The notes beneath the pieces were generated by a model. That model worked only from the letters and a program-made list of their open reading frames with translations. It was not told the origin of the DNA and did not search any database. Positions 20,941-32,600 of a DNA stretch of 64,000 nt are shown here, one piece after another; position 1 is the stretch's first letter; each line of letters begins with the position of its first letter. The stretch is from Cordilura impudica (lineage: Eukaryota > Arthropoda > Insecta > Diptera > Scathophagidae), in the NCBI GenBank assembly GCA_963682025.1, contig OY821518.1, positions 232,357,000 to 232,420,999 of the forward strand. The letters run 5' to 3'. Made by a program: the position numbers and the translations under genes.

Positions 20941-22952
20941 TTATTTTTTTTTATTTTTATTTATTTATTTATTTATTGGAACTGCTCCATACACAAGACT
21001 AAAAGTCTTATTTTGCAGTATGGAACTGATTGTATTTAAAATTATAAAATCGTTAATAAATTAATAACTAATTACAAATTTTCTTTATATAAAATGCAAA
21101 GAACAATAAGATTAAAATTAAAGAATAAAGTTGAAATATTTGAAATTTAATTTAATCAAATGTATTATAATATCAAATAATATTTAATGTTTTAAATTGT
21201 TATGCTGAAAACAGTTTAAAAATATTTTCTTTAAATTTTCGTGCGTTACTTAAAAGTTGAGAGCTATGGGGTATAGAATTCCAGAGAGATACTGCGAATA
21301 TGTAGAAATGCCACTCCGATATTAAACTTTTATATCTAATTGATCTAATTCTTTTTCCCCTGCTTATATCTGAAATATAAAGTTTGTCGTACAGATGTTC
21401 CGGTTTGTGGGTATACACTATTTTATGTAAAAAAACTAAAACTCTTATATTTAAAAGATTATCTAAAGAAACGCCATATAGTTGCGATGAAAACAAAGAT
21501 ACACTAGAACGTCTATTAAGTCCATACACATATCTGATTATGTTGTTAAATGCAACGTTCAATTTCCTTTTACTAATTGTATCACATTTCGCAAATAGCT
21601 CACAACCATACAGTAAAACAGGCATCAGATAAGTTTTGGCAAGTAGGATTCTTATTTTCATAGGTGTACAATGCTGGGTTTGCCACAGAGTTCTAGTCAT
21701 AGAGAAAGTACGACCACAGGCATAGTTAATATGGTTCGACCACGTAAGAGTGTCATTAAAAAAAATACCTAGATTCTTAGCAGATTTAACGATTTCAATT
21801 TTCTGATTATTTATAATTATATTAGGTGTAATATTTAGTTTGGAAAGTCGCTTTTGAATTACAATGCATTTTGATTTTTTCGGATTTATCTCTAATCCAT
21901 TCGCCGTTGCCCATGTATAAATACGATGGAGTTGCTGATTAATAGAGATAATACACTGGTCGATTAGGGCATTACTACAGCTGGTATAAAGCTGAACGTC
22001 ATCCGCATACATTCTTACATTACAATTTGTTAAAATGCCTGGGAGGTCATTTGAGTACAATGAGAATAATAGTGGCCCAACAATGGACCCCTGAGGTACG
22101 CCCCTTGCTACAGGCAGTGTCATTGAATTTTGGATTCTAGTTTCAACATACTGATACCTGCCACGTAAGTATGTTGACAATAACTGAGTAGCGGTCGAAG
22201 AAAAATTAAAAAAGTTTTTAAGTTTGTAACAAAGAATGTTATGATCCACGGTATCAAACGCTTTTGAATGATCTAAAAGTATTAAAAATGTAGTCTTGCC
22301 ATCATCAAGTTTCTCCCTAATCTCCTCTGTAACATCAACTAAGGCTGTTAGGCAGCTGTGTTTCCTCCGGAACCCAGATTGACGATCTGTTAGCAAGTTA
22401 TTGTCATCCAAGAAACTAGTCATTTGTTTGTGCATAATACGCTCGAATACTTTAGAGAGAAATGGAAGAATAGCTATTGGTCTATAATCGGAACCAGCTT
22501 TGGGTATAGGAATGATTTTAGCTATTTTCCAATTCGATGGGAAGTGGCTTGTAGTTAATATTTTGTTAAAGAAAAAAGTTATAATTGGAAGTAGCTGAGG
22601 TAAAAGAATCTTGAGAAACTTAGGATTAATCCCGTCCACTCCTATAGAGTTCGATTTTATAGACAATAAACTAGATAAAACGTCGCATTGGTCTACTGCA
22701 GCAAAAGAAAAAAAAGATTCAGCATCGTTATTCGAGTGACTATTGATATAGTAATCTTTATCTGCTTGAACCATAGGAACACTTAAAAACTTTGTATTAA
22801 TTGTATCTGCATCAACCGAACATGGTTCTCGATGCGTAGATTTACCGATACCAACTTCGCGTATCGTTTGCCATGTTCTTTTGGAGCCAATGGCAGAAGA
22901 AAATTTTTCAGCATAAAAATTGGATTTGGCCTTTTTAATAGAGCAACTTCTT
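20941..22952 (-). mobile_element. 5'-truncated LINE (CR1/L2-like), young copy
   Basis: Minus-strand insertion of 2.0 kb. The 3' tail is (TAAA)n on the minus strand (plus 20941-20977), preceded by a stem-loop (TCCATAC 20986-20992 / GTATGGA 21018-21024, with inner AAGACT-AAA-AGTCTT). The 3' UTR is 20978-21199. The coding region is open from 21200 to the truncation point with no frameshift, unlike the related copies at 8290 and 11433, so it probably inserted most recently. Confidence 0.85.
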
Positions 22953-22957
22953 GTCAT
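21200..22957 (-). CDS. LINE ORF2 fragment: reverse transcriptase and C-terminal domain, uninterrupted (585 aa)
   Basis: RNA-directed DNA polymerase of a non-LTR retrotransposon, lacking its N-terminal endonuclease through 5' truncation. Order along the protein: linker with KRTWQTIREVGIGK (about residues 26-39); FPSNWKIAKIIPIPKAGSDYRPIAILPFLSKVFE (about 138-172); SGFRRKHSC; LILLDHSKAFDTVDH; LPVARGVPQGSIVGPLLFS; catalytic MYADDVQLYTS (YADD); WATANGLEINPKKSKC; LGIFFNDTLTWSNHI; a C-terminal part ending SEWHFYIFAVSLWNSIPHSSQLLSNA. The ATG and next bases come from the flanking mini-me sequence (GGGGCTATGAC), so the start is accidental. The clade (CR1/L2 versus a related one) is uncertain. Confidence 0.85.
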   Translation of the reverse strand: MTRSCSIKKAKSNFYAEKFSSAIGSKRTWQTIREVGIGKSTHREPCSVDADTINTKFLSVPMVQADKDYYINSHSNNDAESFFSFAAVDQCDVLSSLLSIKSNSIGVDGINPKFLKILLPQLLPIITFFFNKILTTSHFPSNWKIAKIIPIPKAGSDYRPIAILPFLSKVFERIMHKQMTSFLDDNNLLTDRQSGFRRKHSCLTALVDVTEEIREKLDDGKTTFLILLDHSKAFDTVDHNILCYKLKNFFNFSSTATQLLSTYLRGRYQYVETRIQNSMTLPVARGVPQGSIVGPLLFSLYSNDLPGILTNCNVRMYADDVQLYTSCSNALIDQCIISINQQLHRIYTWATANGLEINPKKSKCIVIQKRLSKLNITPNIIINNQKIEIVKSAKNLGIFFNDTLTWSNHINYACGRTFSMTRTLWQTQHCTPMKIRILLAKTYLMPVLLYGCELFAKCDTISKRKLNVAFNNIIRYVYGLNRRSSVSLFSSQLYGVSLDNLLNIRVLVFLHKIVYTHKPEHLYDKLYISDISRGKRIRSIRYKSLISEWHFYIFAVSLWNSIPHSSQLLSNARKFKENIFKLFSA

Positions 22958-23296
22958 AGCCCCAATATAAAGCTACGTCCCGATATTAACTTAAACATAC
23001 CAAATTATTTCACAGAGATATCTCGTATTTGGCTTGTATATGTTTTTTTGCAAAAATTAAGTGACTTTACCAAATATGGTCAGGATCGGACCATTTTTCG
23101 ACCTAGTCCCTATATATATAGCATTTGATTTGAATTTTTTCAAATCTGCAGGCAATGAAATTAATAGCAATACCACTCAAACTTGGTATATCCTAATTTT
23201 CTATATCCAATTAAATGGCTACAATTCTTTCTCTAAACTCATCATGATATGGGGAATTGCATAGTCGGTCTAGAACGACTAAAAATTTCTCACTTG

Positions 23297-25085
23297 CTAA
23301 TATATGTATATGGTTTAATTTTCTGTTGTGTGACAAATGTTCTTAGTGTTTCGTTTGATCTATGTGCTATTGTTACGCTCTTATCGTTTGTTATTCTAGC
23401 GAAATTTTTGCCCTCCGACAATTATAATTTTGTTCCATATGGTACACTGTAAAAATTAGTTTAAATTGTTTATTGTGTTTTCATCTTGCTCCTGATTGAG
23501 GAATACATTGTTGAAAATATTAATAATAGTAAAGCTGTGTTTTATTTCATTTTTCTTGCTTGTGTAGAGTCTTAATTTATCAAAGCTGTCGCCTTTGTGT
23601 GGCTACTAATAATGAGCTTTTCATTGTCCTTAATTATTTTTATGTCTAAGTAAGGAATTTCCATGTTTTGTTCAATAACAACAATCTATTATTTACCCCC
23701 CTACCTACAGTTCCCTTTTTAAGGAACACGATTTGAATGCTTTGATTTTTTTCATTATAAAAATGTGTTTTTACATAAAATTTGCATAATATTTAAAAAT
23801 ATTCCACATGTCTTAACTCATTTAACATTTATCGTCATCACTTTTTAAATTATTTTCGTTTATCCATATTTTTTTGGTCATACATATAAAATCTTCTATT
23901 CTCTTTTGGAAATAATCAAACCATAAATGTAAATGTTTAAATTTAAGAACATTTGGTCATTAAATAGAAAACCTAACAATGCCGCCTTCCGTAATGATGT
24001 ACATCATCTGGACCTTTTCTAGTTTTTTTTTTTATATTAAGTTTTGTATTACCAATTAAGCATTTTGAAAGCCAATTAATTTGATACCTATTGCTTTATT
24101 GTTAAATTGTTTGTTGTTATATGAGGACCTTATTGTCCTTATGTAATTTTTGCCTCATATTTTTGTTTTTTATTTTTTTATAACAATGACCTCTTAACAC
24201 TCGTTATTGCTACTGTACTGTACTCAATAGTTTAAGGGTTTGCACACGGATACATCATAACATTTAGTTATATGTACATTCACATACTCAGATACCCCAA
24301 TACATATTTATGTTTATATACCCATGGTAATCATCAATTAAAGCATATGTGTATGTATGGTAAGGTACAGTAGTAAATCTTAGCTATCATAGACATGCAA
24401 CATGTTTCAGAGATTTATCACAAGTGTACACTGTTGTAGCTTTTACAACAATATCTGCTTAAAAAATATTATATTATTATATAATATAGTTTATACTAGA
24501 ATTATTTTGTAGTACTCTTTTGTTGTCTATTTATTATACAAATTTGTTTTTATTTTTTTTATAGAAAAGAACGTAAACACTTATATACATAAATATTCAC
24601 ATGTTTTATACACTTTTTATAACACTTTCTATGTTAACTCCTGTTTATTGTTGTTATTGCTGTTGTTGCCATTAAATATAACAACAGTTTTTAATATAAA
24701 CACTAAATACCTTTTCTGAGCTTTATAAAAAAACAAACATACAATTACAAAACCCACCTCTTCACACATCTACATCTACATCTACAGCTTCACTTCTTCC
24801 TTCTCACTTTTAAACTTTAAACGTTTTCATCAACCGTTATTAACATCATTGCATCATATACTTGCATACTTCCACTCACTCTCTCTATCTCTTTTTCTTT
24901 CTGGGCTTATATATGTATATCGGTTTGTTTAAAAAACTTGACTTACACTCCTGATAATAATAGAGTTGTATTGCACAGTGGGTGTGTTTAAAAAATAAAT
25001 GAATATACACGTTGAACTTTGTTAGTTTATTATGTTAGTTTATTACGAAAGGTGTGGAAGGATTGTTTTTATTTCTTCTTTAATA
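23297..25085. other. AT-rich DNA, no gene recognised
   Basis: Contains short TA-, TTTT- and TACATC-rich stretches (for example TCTACATCTACATCTACAG near 24770). No element end, RNA gene or protein-like frame can be supported. Confidence 0.5.
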
Positions 25086-25089
25086 TGTT

Positions 25090-25930
25090 GCCGATATGAG
25101 GAGATAGGGAGTAACTTTTGCGGTTATTTGTTTGAAATTATCTACAATATTGTAAGTGTCAGGAACTACCTCAGCGAGAAGTTTATTACACTTATGGCTT
25201 TCGTGGCTAATAAACGAATTTTCACGGTAATACGTTGCGCGATCAGATGGATCATAGATTGCTAATAGATAACATATATTTACTATATGTGCTGATGGTG
25301 CAAGGAATAACACGGGCTCCAGGGATGAATTCAATTATCTCAGTAGAACACTTCTCGGACTAATATCTATTACACTGCAACATAACCAACAATTCGACGA
25401 TAAACCAATGGATCAGTAGAACTGGTTATCCTATTGTTATTGATAAGCAGCATCACCCTTCTTTTGATACGGTGCAGAAGCTTAAAAATTTACTGTGAAT
25501 CTTCAGCCCATACATGTTAGTTGTATTAAATTTTTTGTTGTATATAGTTATTATAAATAGTAACGAGATAAGATGAGTTAAACTAATTCTTAAACGAATT
25601 GGGAAACTAAGGTACTTGAAAGCTTCTTTCGAAAATTGAGAAAGGTGTTTATTCCAATGAACATCACACTGAGTTTTCATGCCCAGAACATCAAGAGCAT
25701 CAATAGACATAGACACGGATGATATTCATGATTCCATGTCCGAACAACATTGTATCTTACGACCTTTAAAATCGACCGTATGTGCTGCAGCCGACTCGGA
25801 GATTATCAAAAGTATTTGATTGAGTGTATCATTCATACACTGCCTCATGACTCCAATCGCTTGGTCTTTGTTCAAACTAATGGGAATGATGTCAAGTCTG
25901 ACATGGAAGATCATTAAGAAAGTATGAAGC
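25090..25930 (-). pseudogene. LINE RT C-terminal remnant
   Basis: Three minus-strand pieces in different frames read as the end of a non-LTR ORF2. 25726-25930 gives DIIPISLNKDQAIGVMRQCMND. 25453-25716 gives DVLGMKTQCDVHWNKHLSQFSKEAFKYL (the LGxxIDxxLxWxxHI...KKAFK tether motif). 25080-25334 gives DRATYYRENSFISHESHKCNKL with VVPDTYNIVDNFKQ (usual RTxHYRENSFFxRTxRxWNxLPxxVFPxTYxIxKFK). Several stops and frameshifts are present. The heptamer array starts right beside it. Confidence 0.6.
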
Positions 25931-25989
25931 ACAAAGTGGTGATAGGCAGTAGGAGGTAGGAGATATTAAGTACGAAGTAGAAATTAGGA

Positions 25990-27790
25990 AGCAGGAAGTA
26001 TGAAGTATGAAGTACGAAGTATGAAGTATGAAGTATGAAGTATGAAGTATGAAGTATGAAGTATGAAGTATGAAGTATGAAGTATGAAGTATGAAGTATG
26101 AAGTATGAAGTATGAAGTATGAAGTATGAAGTATGAAGTATGAAGTATGAAGTATGAAGTATGAAGTAAGAAGTAAGAAGTAAGAAGTAAGAAGTAAGAA
26201 GTAAGAAGTAAGAAGTAAGAAGTAAGAAGTAAGAAGTAAGAAGTAAGAAGTAATAAGTAAGAAGTAAGAAATAAGAAATAAGAAGTAAGAAGTAAGAAGT
26301 AAGAAGTAAGAAGTAAGAAGTAAGAAGTAAGAAGTAAGAAGTAAGAAGTAAGAAGTAAGAAGTAAGAAGTAAGAAGTAAGAAGTAAGAAGTAAGAAGTAA
26401 GAAGTAAGAAGTAAGAAGTAAGAAGTAAGAAGTAAGAAGTAAGAAGTAAGAAGTAAGAAGTAAGAAGTAAGAAGTAAGAAGTAAGAAGTAAGAAGTAAGA
26501 AGTAAGAAGTAAGAAGTAAGAAGTAAGAAGTAAGAAGTAAGAAGTAAGAAGTAAGAAGTAAGAAGTAAGAAGTAAGAAGTAAGAAGTTAAGAAGTAAGAA
26601 GTAAGAAGTAAGAAGTAAGAAGTAAGAAGTAAGAAGTAAGAAGTAAGAAGTAAGAAGTAAGAAGTAAGAAGTAAGAAGTAGAAGTAAGAAGTAAGAAGTA
26701 AGAAGTAAGAAGTAAGAAGTAAGAAGTAAGAAGTAAGAAGTAAGAAGTAAGAAGTAAGAAGTAAGAAGTAAGAAGTAAGAAGTAAGAAGTAAGAAGTAAG
26801 AAGTAAGAAGTAAGAAGTAAGAAGTAAGAAGTAAGAAGTAAGAAGTAAGAAGTAAGAAGTAAGAAGTAAGAAGTAAGAAGTAAGAAGTAAGAAGTAAGAA
26901 GTAAGAAGTAAGAAGTAAGAAGTAAGAAGTAAGAAGTAAGAAGTAAGAAGTAAGAAGTAAGAAGTAAGAAGTACGAAGTAAGAAGTAAGAAGTAAGAAGT
27001 AAGAAGTAAGAAGTAAGAAGTAAGAAGTAAGAAGTAAGAAGTAAGAAGTAAGAAGTAAGAAGTAAGAAGTAAGAAGTAAGAAGTAAGAAGTAAGAATAAG
27101 AAGTAAGAAGTAAGAAGTAAGAAGAAGAAGTAAGAAGTAAGAAGTAAGAAGTAAGAAAGTAAGAAGTAAGAAGTAAGAAGTAAGAAGTAAGAAGTAAGAA
27201 GTAAGAAGTAAGAAGTAAGGAAGTAAGAAGTAAGAAGTAAGAAGTAAGAAGTAAGAAGTAAGAAGTAAGAAGTAAGAAGTAAGAAGTAAGAAGTAAGAAG
27301 TAAGAAGTAAGAAGTAAGAAGTAAGAAGTAAGAAGTAAGAAGTAAGAAGTAAGAAGTAAGAAGTAAGAAGTAAGAGTAAGAAGTAAGAAGTAAGAAGTAA
27401 GAAGTAAGAAGTAAGAAGTAAGAAGTAAGAAGTAAGAAGTAAGAAGTAAGAAGTAAGAAGTAAGAAGTAAGAAGTAAGAAGTAAGAAGTAAGAAGTAAGA
27501 AGTAAGAAGTAAGAAGTAAGAAGTAAGAAGTAAAAGTAAGAAGTAAGAAGTAAGAAGTAAGAAGTAAGAAGTAAGAAGTAAGAAGTAAGAAGTAAGAAGT
27601 AAGAAGTAAGAAGTAAGAAGTAAGAAGTAAGAAGTAAGAAGTAAGAAGTAAGAAGTAAGAAGTAAGAAGTAAGAAGTAAGAAGTAAGAAGAGTAAGAAGT
27701 AAGAAGTAAGAAGTAAGAAGTAAGAAGTAAGAAGAAGTAAGAAGTAAGAAGTAAGAAGTAAGAAGTGAGAAGTAAGAAGTAAGAAGTAGG
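25990..27790 (+). repeat. Heptamer satellite array 1, (GTAAGAA)n with a GTATGAA block
   Basis: A GAAGTAT-type block of about 24 units (about 25996-26165) is followed by about 230 GTAAGAA units to about 27785. Occasional indels (for example near 26586, 26677, 27095, 27220, 27373, 27532 and 27692) shift phase. Array edges decay into GAAGTAG/GAAGTAC variants. The long minus-strand frames (LLLTSYF)n exist because a 7-nt unit without stops on that strand reads the same heptapeptide in all three frames. Confidence 0.97.
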
Positions 27791-28850
27791 AGGTGTGAAG
27801 AAAAAGTAGAAAGTAGGAAACAGAGAGTAGAAAGTAAAAAGTATAAGTTTGAATTTTTGTTTTGAGAGCAAAAAAGTGATAATGTATGGGCAACGAAAAT
27901 TAAATGTAAACAATTTGAAAAGCAATATAATATATTAACAAGAAACAGAATGAATTTAAATTTACGTTATTTTCGAACAATTTCGTAAATTTGACCCGTA
28001 AATTTGACAATATAAACAACCTTTGTAAAAATGGTTTTAAACTCATTTCTTAGTTTTTGAATTAAGCTTTTTAATATCTTTTGCAATGTACGTATTTGTA
28101 CACTTATATTTTGAAATATTCTCCAAATGTTTCAATTTATTGGGTAACATATGGTAAAAAGTCAATTTTGTATTTGAAGTTTTAAATTCTAGTCCTAATG
28201 TGATTTTGATTTAATGGTATTAGTAGCTAATATTCCATCGAAAAATGCTGGTTCACTACGTTTTCTTATGGACAATCATAATCTTATCTGGGAAATACAT
28301 CTTATAAATATATATTTTTTTGGATGCTGGATTAGTGGCAGGTTCAAAATACACTTAAACTGAGTGGAAGTCGAAAATCAAGTTGGGGATGGTGTGAGAC
28401 AAACAACTGAAAATTTTTTCTGGCTTTCAGTGGCAAATGCGACAGTTTTATTTATTTTTTTGTGTGTGTGTGGATAGCACCCAAATCTTCTTCCCGTCTC
28501 ACGGTATAATTTTACACTCTGGCTTATGGTTTCAGCTTATAATTTGTTCCGATATTTTTCGCCCAAACCGAGTTCACGTTCTACTTAATATTATTATCCA
28601 CAAATTTAATTTAATTTAATTTAAGATCCAATTTATCATATAGGTCTCAATAAAATTGGGTTTATGTGTGTTTATTACAATTATTAATTAGTAACCCATT
28701 AAAAAGCAGTCTAAAGATCAACCTATAGGACAATTCTAAGTCATAGCCCTCATGTACAGCTTCTTCCCGATCTTCACTTAAGTCTATCAAAGCACAAAAG
28801 TACTACACACATTTTTCTCCATTTTGGCTTATATATTTTTTTAATGGATG
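27775..28850 (+). repeat. Segmental duplication, copy 1 (flank of heptamer array 1)
   Basis: From GGTGTGAAGAAAAAGTAGAA through GGGCAACGAAAATTAAATG, GGTTCACTACGTTTTCTTATGG, CAAATGCGACAGTTTTATTT and CACGTTCTA to the mini-me fragment, this stretch is repeated at 36205-37330 with scattered substitutions and indels. No gene is seen in it. It ends where the R1-type LINE begins. Confidence 0.85.
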
Positions 28851-28855
28851 TAGTG
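28625..28855 (-). mobile_element. Family-A mini-me-like fragment truncated by a LINE
   Basis: CCAATTTATCATATAGGTCTC, GCTTCTTCCCGATCTTCACTTAAG and related blocks match the reverse family-A sequence. It stops at ATATTTTTTTAATGG, where the copy at 37100-37545 continues into its palindromic end. Confidence 0.65.
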
Positions 28856-28859
28856 ATAG

Positions 28860-29492
28860 CGCGCTATCATCTAGTGGCCCCACGATATTTTCCCCTTGCC
28901 ACCCCGGTACTGCGTTAGCATTTTATCAGGGTGGATGGTTATCTAACAGTGTTGTCATTTAGCTTTGCATGTATCCTAATCCCCCATCCTACAAGTAGAT
29001 TAGCTGTTCTGTGGCATATTTCCTTCATGATGCGACATATAAATGTGTCACACCTCTTTCAGTTTTCCTTCGACTTCAACATCTCATCCACAATATTTTC
29101 GGGTGTCAATACAACTCCGATTATATTATTGAAATTAGTGTGCAGAGCTTGCCATTCTTCGCAGTTGAAAATAATATGTTCTGCATCATCTTCTTCTGCT
29201 CCGCACGCATCGCTTAATCCCAAAGCGTTTTAGGTAACTATTTAGGCAACCATGTCCTGTCGTTAGCTGTATAAGATAGTAGTTCATGTTACCGTGTCTT
29301 CTCTTCACCCATTTGGTAATGTTCGGTATTAGTCTATAGGTCCATCTACTTTTATCATCTCTTTCCCAGCGTTCTTGCCATTGTCTCAATAAAGTTTATC
29401 GTGCTTCTCTTTAAGATTATTATGCATCACTAGTATCTCCTGGAAGCATTTTGCGATTTGTGCCAGATTTCAGCTCTTTCCTTAAGTAGTAG
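28860..29492 (-). pseudogene. R1-clade LINE, ORF2 C-terminal fragment
   Basis: The minus frame at 29186-29389 reads LRQWQERWERDDKSRWTYRL, IPNITKWVKRRHGNMNYYL and QLTTGHGCLNSYLKRFGI. This matches the R1-type C-terminal segment (GRWTxRLIPxIxxWxxRxHGxxNYYLTQxLxGHGCFxxYLxRF). After a frameshift the Cys/His part follows (DAEHIIFNCEEWQALH, about 29110-29180). The 5' side runs into the assembly gap at 29493; the 3' end is near 28860. Confidence 0.78.
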
Positions 29493-29692
29493 NNNNNNNN
29501 NNNNNNNNNNNNNNNNNNNNNNNNNNNNNNNNNNNNNNNNNNNNNNNNNNNNNNNNNNNNNNNNNNNNNNNNNNNNNNNNNNNNNNNNNNNNNNNNNNNN
29601 NNNNNNNNNNNNNNNNNNNNNNNNNNNNNNNNNNNNNNNNNNNNNNNNNNNNNNNNNNNNNNNNNNNNNNNNNNNNNNNNNNNNNNNNNNNN
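29493..29692. other. Assembly gap (200 N)
   Basis: Exactly 200 N bases separate the R1-type LINE fragment from heptamer array 2. A round number suggests a placeholder of unknown true size. Confidence 0.99.
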
Positions 29693-32600
29693 GTAAGAAG
29701 TAAGAAGTAAGAAGTAAGAAGTAAGAAGTAAGAAGTAAGAAGTAAGAAGTAAGAAGTAAGAAGTAAGAAGTAAGAAGTAAGAAGTAAGAAGTAAGAAGTA
29801 AGAAGTAAGAAGTAAGAAGTAAGAATAAGAAGTAAGAAGTAAGAAGTAAGAAGTAAGAAGTAAGAAGTAAGAAGTAAGAAGTAAGAAGTAAGAAGTAAGA
29901 AGTAAGAAGTAAGAAGTAAGAAGTAAGAAGTAAGAAGTAAGAAGTAAGAAGTAAGAAGTAAGAAGTAATAAGTAAGAAGTAAGAAGTAAGAAGTAAGAAG
30001 TAAGAAGTAAGAAGTAAGAAGTAAGAAGTAAGAAGTAAGAAGTAAGAAGTAAGAAGTAAGAAGTAAGAAGTAAGAAGTAAGAAGTAAGAAGTAAGAAGTA
30101 AGAAGTAAGAAGTAAGAAGTAAGAAGTAAGAAGTAAGAAGTAAGAAGTAAGAAGTAAGAAGTAAGAAGTAAGAAGTAAGAAGTAAGAAGTAAGAAGTAAG
30201 AAGTAAGAAGTAAGAAGTAAGAAGTAAGAAGTAAGAAGTAAGAAGTAAGAAGTAAGAAGTAAGAAGTAAGAAGTAAGAAGTAAGAAGTAAGAAGTAAGAA
30301 GTAAGAAGTAAGAAGTAAGAAGTAAGAAGTAAGAAGTAAGAAGTAAGAAGTAAGAAGTAAGAAGTAAGAAGTAAGAAGTAAGAAGTAAGAAGTAAGAAGT
30401 AAGAAGTAAGAAGTAAGAAGTAAGAAGTAAGAAGTAAGAAGTAAGAAGTAAGAAGTAAGAAGTAAGAAGTAAGAAGTAAGAAGTAAGAAGTAAGAAGTAA
30501 GAAGTAAGAAGTAAGAAGTAAGAAGTAAGAAGTAAGAAGTAAGAAGTAAGAAGTAAGAAGTAAGAAGTAAGAAGTAAGAAGTAAGAAGTAAGAAGTAAGA
30601 AGTAAGAAGTAAGAAGTAAGAAGTAAGAAGTAAGAAGTAAGAAGTAAGAAGTAAGAAGTAAGAAGTAAGAAGTAAGAAGTAAGAAGTAAGAAGTAAGAAG
30701 TAAGAAGTAAGAAGTAAGAAGTAAGAAGTAAGAAGTAAGAAGTAAGAAGTAAGAAGTAAGAAGTAAGAAGTAAGAAGTAAGAAGTAAGAAGTAAGAAGTA
30801 AGAAGTAAGAAGTAAGAAGTAAGAAGTAAGAAGTAAGAAGTAAGAAGTAAGAAGTAAGAAGTAAGAAGTAAGAAGTAAGAAGTAAGAAGTAAGAAGTAAG
30901 AAGTAAGAAGTAAGAAGTAAGAAGTAAGAAGTAAGAAGTAAGAAGTAAGAAGTAAGAAGTAAGAAGTAAGAAGTAAGAAGTAAGAAGTAAGAAGTAAGAA
31001 GTAAGAAGTAAGAAGTAAGAAGTAAGAAGTAAGAAGTAAGAAGTAAGAAGTAAGAAGTAAGAAGTAAGAAGTAAGAAGTAAGAAGTAAGAAGTAAGAAGT
31101 AAGAAGTAAGAAGTAAGAAGTAAGAAGTAAGAAGTAAGAAGTAAGAAGTAAGAAGTAAGAAGTAAGAAGTAAGAAGTAAGAAGTAAGAAGTAAGAAGTAA
31201 GAAGTAAGAAGTAAGAAGTAAGAAGTAAGAAGTAAGAAGTAAGAAGTAAGAAGTAAGAAGTAAGAAGTAAGAAGTAAGAAGTAAGAAGTAAGAAGTAAGA
31301 AGTAAGAAGTAAGAAGTAAGAAGTAAGAAGTAAGAAGTAAGAAGTAAGAAGTAAGAAGTAAGAAGTAAGAAGTAAGAAGTAAGAAGTAAGAAGTAAGAAG
31401 TAAGAAGTAAGAAGTAAGAAGTAAGAAGTAAGAAGTAAGAAGTAAGAAGTAAGAAGTAAGAAGTAAGAAGTAAGAAGTAAGAAGTAAGAAGTAAGAAGTA
31501 AGAAGTAAGAAGTAAGAAGTAAGAAGTAAGAAGTAAGAAGTAAGAAGTAAGAAGTAAGAAGTAAGAAGTAAGAAGTAAGAAGTAAGAAGTAAGAAGTAAG
31601 AAGTAAGAAGTAAGAAGTAAGAAGTAAGAAGTAAGAAGTAAGAAGTAAGAAGTAAGAAGTAAGAAGTAAGAAGTAAGAAGTAAGAAGTAAGAAGTAAGAA
31701 GTAAGAAGTAAGAAGTAAGAAGTAAGAAGTAAGAAGTAAGAAGTAAGAAGTAAGAAGTAAGAAGTAAGAAGTAAGAAGTAAGAAGTAAGAAGTAAGAAGT
31801 AAGAAGTAAGAAGTAAGAAGTAAGAAGTAAGAAGTAAGAAGTAAGAAGTAAGAAGTAAGAAGTAAGAAGTAAGAAGTAAGAAGTAAGAAGTAAGAAGTAA
31901 GAAGTAAGAAGTAAGAAGTAAGAAGTAAGAAGTAAGAAGTAAGAAGTAAGAAGTAAGAAGTAAGAAGTAAGAAGTAAGAAGTAAGAAGTAAGAAGTAAGA
32001 AGTAAGAAGTAAGAAGTAAGAAGTAAGAAGTAAGAAGTAAGAAGTAAGAAGTAAGAAGTAAGAAGTAAGAAGTAAGAAGTAAGAAGTAAGAAGTAAGAAG
32101 TAAGAAGTAAGAAGTAAGAAGTAAGAAGTAAGAAGTAAGAAGTAAGAAGTAAGAAGTAAGAAGTAAGAAGTAAGAAGTAAGAAGTAAGAAGTAAGAAGTA
32201 AGAAGTAAGAAGTAAGAAGTAAGAAGTAAGAAGTAAGAAGTAAGAAGTAAGAAGTAAGAAGTAAGAAGTAAGAAGTAAGAAGTAAGAAGTAAGAAGTAAG
32301 AAGTAAGAAGTAAGAAGTAAGAAGTAAGAAGTAAGAAGTAAGAAGTAAGAAGTAAGAAGTAAGAAGTAAGAAGTAAGAAGTAAGAAGTAAGAAGTAAGAA
32401 GTAAGAAGTAAGAAGTAAGAAGTAAGAAGTAAGAAGTAAGAAGTAAGAAGTAAGAAGTAAGAAGTAAGAAGTAAGAAGTAAGAAGTAAGAAGTAAGAAGT
32501 AAGAAGTAAGAAGTAAGAAGTAAGAAGTAAGAAGTAAGAAGTAAGAAGTAAGAAGTAAGAAGTAAGAAGTAAGAAGTAAGAAGTAAGAAGTAAGAAGTAA

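Larger units (their letters stand above)
20598..23296 (-). mobile_element. mini-me/DINE-1-like family A split by a LINE
   Basis: The reverse copy is in two pieces, 20598-20940 and 22953-23296. The first has CAAAAATATTTGACC, TCCGTCCGTCTGTGTGTCC, and ends ...CAAAAATAAACCCTATT. The second resumes at GTCATAGCCCC and ends with the CATAGTCGGTCTAG palindrome and CACTTGC. About 13 bp expected between the pieces from other copies are missing, so the LINE insertion made a small target deletion rather than a duplication. The terminal TATACCC hairpin is absent. Confidence 0.78.
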
